From positions 1-17,748 of the forward strand of contig JAFAAJ010000290.1 in NCBI GenBank assembly GCA_023426625.1: a stretch of 17,748 nt of DNA, given 5' to 3'. Under the pieces are notes generated by a model. The model saw only the letters and a program-made list of their open reading frames with translations, ran no database searches and was not told the origin of the DNA. Position 1 is the stretch's first letter; every line of letters starts with the position of its first letter. This document shows positions 13,650-17,748 of this stretch, piece by piece. This DNA is from Bacteroidota bacterium (GTDB taxonomy: Bacteria > Bacteroidota > Bacteroidia > Flavobacteriales > Weeksellaceae). The position numbers were made by a program, and so were the translations under genes.

Positions 13650-14756
13650 ATGGAGAAGAATACGGAACTGGAAATCATTTCCCGCCTAAAGCCTTCAAGG
13701 ATAATTAAAATCATGAAGGATCCGGAAGCTTCTGCAAAGGCTGTGCATCTTATATACACGAGCGATGCGGAAACTTCCGGAATTACCAGAAAAAAGACCG
13801 GAAAAAAATTTTCTTATTATAAAGACGGGGAAAAAATCACGGATAAGGAGGAGATCTCAAGGATCAATAAACTGGTCATTCCTCCGGCATGGGAAAATGT
13901 ATGGATCTGTGCCTTGGAAAACGGACATCTTCAGGCGACGGGATTTGATGTAAAAAGAAGAAAGCAATACCGTTATCATCCTTTGTGGAGTGCTTTAAGA
14001 AATCATACCAAATTTTACAGGATGCTTCAGTTTGGGTACGCATTGCCTAAAATGCGTCTTCAGATTGAGAGAGACCTCGCTTTACGGAATTATGAAAAGA
14101 GAAAAATACTCGCCCTTATTGTCAGTCTTATGCAGCGTACGAATATCCGAATCGGGAATAATGCGTATGAAAAACTGTACGGATCTTTCGGACTGACCAC
14201 CTTAAAAGATAAACATGTAAAAATCAGCGGACAGAAAATCAGCTTTTGTTTTAAAGGTAAGAAAGGCGTTATGCATAATATTGATCTCAGAAGTAAAAGA
14301 CTTTCCAGGCTGGTTCAGAAGTGCAAGGATATTCCCGGCAAAGAACTTTTCCAGTATTATGATGAAGAAGGAAACCGGCATTCCGTAGATTCAGGAATGG
14401 TAAATGATTATATCAAAGAGATCAGCGGAGAAGATTTTACTGCTAAAGATTTCAGAACATGGTCCGGAACGGTAAGCGCATTAATTGCGTTTAAAGAAAT
14501 AGGTTATGCCGAAAGCAATGCAGAATACAAAAAAAAGGTAAAGGAAGCTCTGGATATTGTGGCTTCCCATCTCGGCAATACTGTTGCGGTCTGTAAAAAG
14601 TATTACGTTCATCCTCTGGTGATCAACCTCTACGAAAATAATACCATTAAGAAATATCTGGATGAACTGGAAGTTATTGAAGCCAATGATGATAAAGCGG
14701 GTCTTACGCATGAAGAAAAGCTGGTACTCAAAATATTAGAAAATGAAAAGATGTAA
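13650..14756 (+). CDS. DNA topoisomerase IB (poxvirus/bacterial type)
   Basis: 368 aa. Type IB enzymes nick one strand through a 3'-phosphotyrosine and relax supercoils without ATP. The small N-terminal domain (about 35-125) contains the typical WENVWIC...GHLQATGFDVKRRKQ segment. The catalytic domain shows Arg167 (NIRIGN), Lys203 (FKGKKG), Arg269 (KDFRTWSGT), and the nucleophile Tyr319 (KKYYVHP). The position of the viral catalytic His is taken by Asn310 (HLGNT), as is known for bacterial members such as the Deinococcus enzyme. Length is normal for the bacterial family. It follows the 55-aa lipoprotein gene by 9 bp. Family is clear; the individual role is usually dispensable, so I assign no symbol. 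Confidence 0.93.
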   Translation: MEKNTELEIISRLKPSRIIKIMKDPEASAKAVHLIYTSDAETSGITRKKTGKKFSYYKDGEKITDKEEISRINKLVIPPAWENVWICALENGHLQATGFDVKRRKQYRYHPLWSALRNHTKFYRMLQFGYALPKMRLQIERDLALRNYEKRKILALIVSLMQRTNIRIGNNAYEKLYGSFGLTTLKDKHVKISGQKISFCFKGKKGVMHNIDLRSKRLSRLVQKCKDIPGKELFQYYDEEGNRHSVDSGMVNDYIKEISGEDFTAKDFRTWSGTVSALIAFKEIGYAESNAEYKKKVKEALDIVASHLGNTVAVCKKYYVHPLVINLYENNTIKKYLDELEVIEANDDKAGLTHEEKLVLKILENEKM

Positions 14757-14872
14757 AGCTATTATTGTCACTAAACGAATGTCAATTTATTTCATAGTCG
14801 ATTTCTTATCTGATTTATAAACTCACTATCACTTGGCAATCAAAATTGCTCATCGACATCAAATAAATGTTG

Positions 14873-14880
14873 TAAATTTG
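14873..14880 (+). promoter_or_regulatory. -7 box of the pruA promoter
   Basis: TAAATTTG matches TAnnTTTG, 38 bp before the pruA ATG. The nearest TTG upstream (14846-14848) is 24 bp away, one more than the usual spacing. Confidence 0.5.
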
Positions 14881-14918
14881 TAACATTAGCAAATTAAAAA
14901 ACAATACAACGTAATAAT

Positions 14919-16544
14919 ATGTCAAAAGCAATTTCGCAAGTACCATTTGCAGTAAATGAGCCTGTAAATTCTTATGAGCCAGGTTCTCCGGAAGTTAAAA
15001 GCCTTATCAGCACCTACAAAAAAATGTGGGCTGAAAAAATAGAGATCCCGATGGTGATCAACGGAAAAGAAGTAAGAACGGATGACAAGGTTCAGCTTCA
15101 GTCTCCTCAGGATCATGCACATGATTTCGGGTTTTACCATAAAGGTACGATGCAGCATGTGGATGATGCCATCAACGCAGCATTGGCTGCAAAAAAAGAA
15201 TGGAACGAGCTTGGCTGGGAACAGCGTTCCGCTATTTTCTTAAAAGCTGCTGATCTTTTAGCAGGGCCTTACAGAGACGTCATCAACGCAGCTACCATGA
15301 TCGGTCAGTCTAAAAACGTTCATCAGGCTGAAATAGATTCTGCATGTGAATTCATCGATTTCTTAAGATTCAATGTAGAGTTCATGACAGAAATGTATGC
15401 TGAACAGCCTGTTTCCGACAAAGGAATCTGGAACCGTGTAGAGTACAGACCATTGGAAGGATTCTGTTTCGCAGTAACTCCGTTCAACTTTACGGCAATT
15501 TCAGGAAACCTGCCTACGTGTATGGCAATGCTTGGAAACGTAGTGGTTTGGAAGCCTTCTGACAAACAAATTTACTCTGCTAAAGTGATCATGGATGTTT
15601 TAACTGAGGCGGGTCTTCCTGCAGGAGTTATCAATATGATCTTTACAGATGGAAAAGAAACAGCTGAAAAAGTTTTAGCACATCCTGATTTTGCAGGACT
15701 ACATTTTACAGGTTCTACAAAAGTATTCCAGGGAATGTGGAAAATGATTGGTGACAATATCCATAATTACAGAACTTACCCAAGAATTGTAGGAGAAACG
15801 GGAGGAAAAGACTTCGTTATCGCTCATCCTTCTGCTAATGTAGAAGCTGTGGCTACTGCTTTGGTAAGAGGCGCTTTCGAATATCAGGGACAAAAATGTT
15901 CTGCTGCTTCAAGAGCTTATATTCCAAGATCTCTTTGGGCAGATGTGAAGAAGGTAATGGAAACTCAGATCAATTCAATTAAAATCGGTTCTCCGGAAGA
16001 TCCTTCAAACTTCGTGAATGCTGTAATTGACAAGAATTCTTTTGAAAAGTGCAAAGGATATATTGAAAGAGCAACGGCTTCCAGCAATGCTGAAGTAGTA
16101 ATCGGAGGTAAATGTGATGATTCTAAAGGATGGTTTGTACACCCAACTGTTATCGAAACTACGGATCCTCAGTATGAAAGTATGGTAGAAGAGATCTTCG
16201 GACCTATCTTATCTGTTTACGTCTATGAAGATACAGACTGGAAAGAGACTCTGAAATTGGTAGATTCTTCTTCTCCATATTCTTTAACGGGTTCTGTTTT
16301 CTCACAAGACCGTTATGCCATCAATGAAGCATATAAAGCATTGGAAAATTCTTCAGGAAACTTCTACATCAATGATAAACCTACCGGTGCCGTTGTGGGA
16401 CAACAACCTTTCGGAGGAGGAAGAGCTTCAGGAACCAATGATAAAGCTGGTTCTAAAATGAATCTTCTGAGATGGGTATCTGTGAGAAGCGTGAAGGAAA
16501 CTTTTGTTTCTCCTAAAGATTATAAATATCCATACCTGGGATAA
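14919..16544 (+). CDS. pruA: L-glutamate gamma-semialdehyde (1-pyrroline-5-carboxylate) dehydrogenase
   Basis: 541 aa. The enzyme oxidises glutamate semialdehyde to glutamate with NAD+, the second step of proline breakdown. It is the single-function form of about 540 aa that resembles the mitochondrial ALDH4A1 group, without a proline dehydrogenase fusion. Aldehyde dehydrogenase residues are clear: Asn190 (TPFNFTA), Glu293 in VGETGGKDF, and the catalytic Cys327 in GQKCSAASR; FTGST (263-267) is the NAD-binding turn, and IFGPILSVY the C-terminal landmark. VGETGGKDFVIAHPSA is diagnostic for P5C dehydrogenase. No proline dehydrogenase gene (putA/prodh) is next to it. It has its own promoter box and is followed by a 100-bp hairpin element that can end transcription. 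Codon use looks host-like. Confidence 0.96.
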   Translation: MSKAISQVPFAVNEPVNSYEPGSPEVKSLISTYKKMWAEKIEIPMVINGKEVRTDDKVQLQSPQDHAHDFGFYHKGTMQHVDDAINAALAAKKEWNELGWEQRSAIFLKAADLLAGPYRDVINAATMIGQSKNVHQAEIDSACEFIDFLRFNVEFMTEMYAEQPVSDKGIWNRVEYRPLEGFCFAVTPFNFTAISGNLPTCMAMLGNVVVWKPSDKQIYSAKVIMDVLTEAGLPAGVINMIFTDGKETAEKVLAHPDFAGLHFTGSTKVFQGMWKMIGDNIHNYRTYPRIVGETGGKDFVIAHPSANVEAVATALVRGAFEYQGQKCSAASRAYIPRSLWADVKKVMETQINSIKIGSPEDPSNFVNAVIDKNSFEKCKGYIERATASSNAEVVIGGKCDDSKGWFVHPTVIETTDPQYESMVEEIFGPILSVYVYEDTDWKETLKLVDSSSPYSLTGSVFSQDRYAINEAYKALENSSGNFYINDKPTGAVVGQQPFGGGRASGTNDKAGSKMNLLRWVSVRSVKETFVSPKDYKYPYLG

Positions 16545-16582
16545 TTATAATATGTAATTAATAACGAGTAATTGGTAATATG

Positions 16583-16682
16583 GAGGCTGTCTCAAAAGGT
16601 AAATTAATGCTCTGAGAATCTCCTAAATGACAAAAGTTGTCAGACAGGAGTCCGAGAGAGGGGGTACTTTTGAGACAGCCTC
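16583..16682. repeat. 100-bp hairpin element with 16-bp perfect inverted ends (MITE-like), likely also pruA terminator
   Basis: GAGGCTGTCTCAAAAG (16583-16598) is exactly repeated in inverse at 16667-16682. The inside continues to pair: CTCT/GAGA-like (16610-16613 with 16655-16658), CTCCT/AGGAG (16620-16624 with 16646-16650) and TGACAA/TTGTCA (16628-16633 with 16637-16642). The whole unit can fold to one long hairpin, and a T-rich run follows on the plus strand, so it would terminate pruA transcription. Ends of this kind resemble IS terminal inverted repeats; no transposase and no clear target duplication are seen. Confidence 0.8.
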
Positions 16683-16818
16683 TTTTCTTTTCTTCTTCAC
16701 TGTAAGTGATGGTCTTTAACAAATTTTAGTTTTTATTATTCTTTTTTATACATCTTATAGACGTATTCGGAATAATTCTTGAAGTTTGTTACGTACACCA
16801 ATCATCAAAATATACCAT

Positions 16819-17037
16819 ATGAAAAAGTTATTGTTCATAGTCTTCGGACTAGGAATATTGACAGTAAGTTGTGGAAGTAAAGAATCTTCTATGTCAACCG
16901 CAAGCAGTGACTCGACCGCAATAGATTCTACAGCTTATGTAGCACCTATGACGACTGATACCACTTCTACACGGATGACCAATCCTGACAGTATCAAGAT
17001 TGATATAGATTCAACAGCTACAACTCCTGTTAAATAA
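16819..17037 (+). CDS. Small Ser/Thr/Asp-rich lipoprotein, 72 aa
   Basis: The start is the ATG at 16819, which opens the signal peptide MKKLLFIVFGLGILTVSC; an in-frame ATG at 16786 would place 11 residues in front of the signal. The lipobox is TVSC (Cys18). The mature ~55 residues are of low complexity, rich in Ser, Thr and Asp, with no structured domain, and end in NPDSIKIDIDSTATTPVK. The tail pattern P-D-[ST]-[IV]-x-[IM]-x-[IV]-D-S recurs in the lipoprotein encoded at 17177. Both genes are followed by near-identical terminators. Probably anchored to a membrane as a flexible surface or periplasmic peptide; function unknown. Confidence 0.8.
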   Translation: MKKLLFIVFGLGILTVSCGSKESSMSTASSDSTAIDSTAYVAPMTTDTTSTRMTNPDSIKIDIDSTATTPVK

Positions 17038-17062
17038 GTACAATGTTTAATTGTAAAAATGG

Positions 17063-17094
17063 AAAATCCGCAGATGAAAGTTCTGCGGATTTTT
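17063..17094 (+). terminator. Intrinsic terminator after the 72-aa lipoprotein gene
   Basis: AAAATCCGCAGA (17063-17074) pairs perfectly with TCTGCGGATTTT (17082-17093) around 7 bases, followed by T. It begins 26 bp after the stop codon. The core ATCCGCAG is the same as in the terminator at 17400. Confidence 0.9.
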
Positions 17095-17140
17095 TATGTG
17101 AAAGCTTCAATATACTGCTGATCATTCACAAAACATTTAT

Positions 17141-17148
17141 TATATTTG
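17141..17148 (+). promoter_or_regulatory. -7 box of the 70-aa lipoprotein gene
   Basis: TATATTTG matches TAnnTTTG and lies 28 bp before the ATG at 17177. No -33 TTG at usual spacing. Confidence 0.5.
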
Positions 17149-17176
17149 ATTAATAACAAATAATAAAAGATTAATT

Positions 17177-17389
17177 ATGAAAAAAATATGGATAGGAGCC
17201 GTTTTAGGGTTACTTTTTTTAGGAAGCTGCGCTCAGAATAAAGAAAAAAGAGAGGAATTTAAAGAGGATCATAACAAGGATTCCCTCCGTAATCTCATGG
17301 GTGATTCTGCTGTTGCCAATTCTGAACAGGCTCCGGCAACACCACCCGACACGGTAATCATGAAAGTTGACAGTGTAAAATCAAAATAA
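17177..17389 (+). CDS. Small lipoprotein, 70 aa
   Basis: The N-terminus is a lipoprotein signal: MKKIWIGAVLGLLFLGSC with lipobox LGSC (Cys18). The mature ~53 residues are charged first (KEKREEFKEDHNKDSLRN), then Ala/Pro-rich (EQAPATPPD), and end in PPDTVIMKVDSVKSK. No domain is recognisable. The end resembles that of the lipoprotein encoded at 16819, so the two may be diverged paralogs. It has its own -7 box and terminator, so it is transcribed alone. Function unknown. Confidence 0.8.
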   Translation: MKKIWIGAVLGLLFLGSCAQNKEKREEFKEDHNKDSLRNLMGDSAVANSEQAPATPPDTVIMKVDSVKSK

Positions 17390-17399
17390 AACACAACAC

Positions 17400-17425
17400 A
17401 TCCGCAGTTTTCCTGCGGATTTTTC
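17400..17425 (+). terminator. Intrinsic terminator after the 70-aa lipoprotein gene
   Basis: ATCCGCAG (17400-17407) pairs perfectly with CTGCGGAT (17413-17420) around TTTTC and is followed by T. It lies 11 bp after the stop codon. Confidence 0.9.
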
Positions 17426-17498
17426 TTTAATATATGTTAAAAAATAAGTTAACGTAACTATTTTCATAAAACAGCAACTTATTTGTTAACGCAATTAT

Positions 17499-17506
17499 TA
17501 CATTTG
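17499..17506 (+). promoter_or_regulatory. -7 box of the thioredoxin-family gene
   Basis: TACATTTG matches TAnnTTTG, 18 bp before the ATG at 17525. The TTTG at 17482 is only 13 bp upstream, too near for the normal -33 spacing. Confidence 0.5.
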
Positions 17507-17524
17507 TAGCCTTAAAAAGTATTT

Positions 17525-17748
17525 ATGAAAAAAATAGCACTTTTATCCTCTTTATTCCTAGGAGCTATTGCTTTTGCTCAGGGAATAAAATTTGAGGACA
17601 GTAACTTCGCTACTCTGGTAGCTAAAGCCAAGAAAGAAAACAAACTTATATTTATTGATGCCTATGCTTCATGGTGCGGACCATGTAAACTGATGGTGAA
17701 AAATATTTTTCCTCTTAAATCTGTAGGAGATTATTACAACAGTCATTT
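17525..17748 (+). CDS. Secreted thioredoxin-family protein, N-terminal part (cut by window edge)
   Basis: The first 74 residues are visible. A cleavable signal peptide MKKIALLSSLFLGAIAFAQ (cleavage probably at AFA-Q) sends the product across the inner membrane. The thioredoxin fold then begins: NFATLVAKAKKENKLIFIDA, with the active site WCGPCK at about residues 55-60. The pattern KxxNKLIFIDAYASWCGPCKLM fits the periplasmic thioredoxin-like (DUF255/Thioredoxin_7-type) proteins of Bacteroidota, which reduce or rearrange disulfides or carry extra domains further on. The C-terminal part, and so the exact subfamily, is outside the window. Confidence 0.88.
   Translation, partial: MKKIALLSSLFLGAIAFAQGIKFEDSNFATLVAKAKKENKLIFIDAYASWCGPCKLMVKNIFPLKSVGDYYNSH

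Noticed and set aside
17482..17485. TTTG as -33 element for the thioredoxin-family gene
   Set aside because: Only 13 bp from the -7 box; normal spacing is about 17-23 bp.

Overview
The window looks like chromosomal DNA from a Bacteroidota member, most likely a flavobacterium of the Chryseobacterium/Elizabethkingia type. The signs are AT-rich DNA, several -7 boxes of the Bacteroidota form TAnnTTTG, very few Shine-Dalgarno sequences, a GLPGLI-family protein, many short lipoproteins, and a P5C dehydrogenase and DNA topoisomerase IB of the kinds seen there. This taxonomic call is inference from motifs; no database was searched.

Region 1 (1-563): the 3' part of a ketoacyl-ACP synthase III gene (+), followed by the old 3' end of mnmE (-). 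Region 2 (564-8515): a compact integrated island of about 7.95 kb, visibly more AT-rich than its surroundings, with all genes on the minus strand. It is bounded by a 14-bp direct repeat (TTTCCGATACAAAA at 564-577 and 8502-8515) that is the 3' end of mnmE. The copy on the right completes the present mnmE with a TAA stop; the copy on the left still has the original TAG stop, so the empty site can be reconstructed. Read from right to left, the island holds a zinc-finger/double-HTH protein, a tyrosine integrase, an unrecognised 346-aa protein, an excisionase-like HTH protein, a winged-helix-like protein ending in the sliding-clamp motif QLSLF, a RepA-like ATPase, a zinc-ribbon/Toprim primase-like protein, a small-terminase-like HTH protein, and a lipoprotein cargo gene with its own promoter and terminator.

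Between the ATPase and primase genes lies a perfectly centred 3+3 array of GTTCA/TGAAC on a 9-bp period, a candidate origin or operator. I see no relaxase, coupling protein, type IV secretion gene, capsid gene or large terminase. Integration plus replication plus a possible packaging recogniser, in under 8 kb, fits a mobile satellite that borrows its transfer functions, either a phage satellite or a mobilizable element. This is the most interesting system here, but its satellite nature is a hypothesis.

Region 3 (8498-13206, minus strand): mnmE, a GLPGLI-family secreted protein, a 655-bp gene-poor stretch with two imperfect ~80-bp direct repeats and a decayed gene tail, and an aminopeptidase P gene. 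Region 4 (13473-17748, plus strand): a 55-aa lipoprotein gene next to DNA topoisomerase IB, pruA (P5C dehydrogenase), a 100-bp hairpin element with 16-bp perfect inverted ends, two small related-looking lipoprotein genes each with a strong terminator, and the start of a secreted thioredoxin-family gene cut by the window edge. No tRNA, rRNA or CRISPR array was seen.
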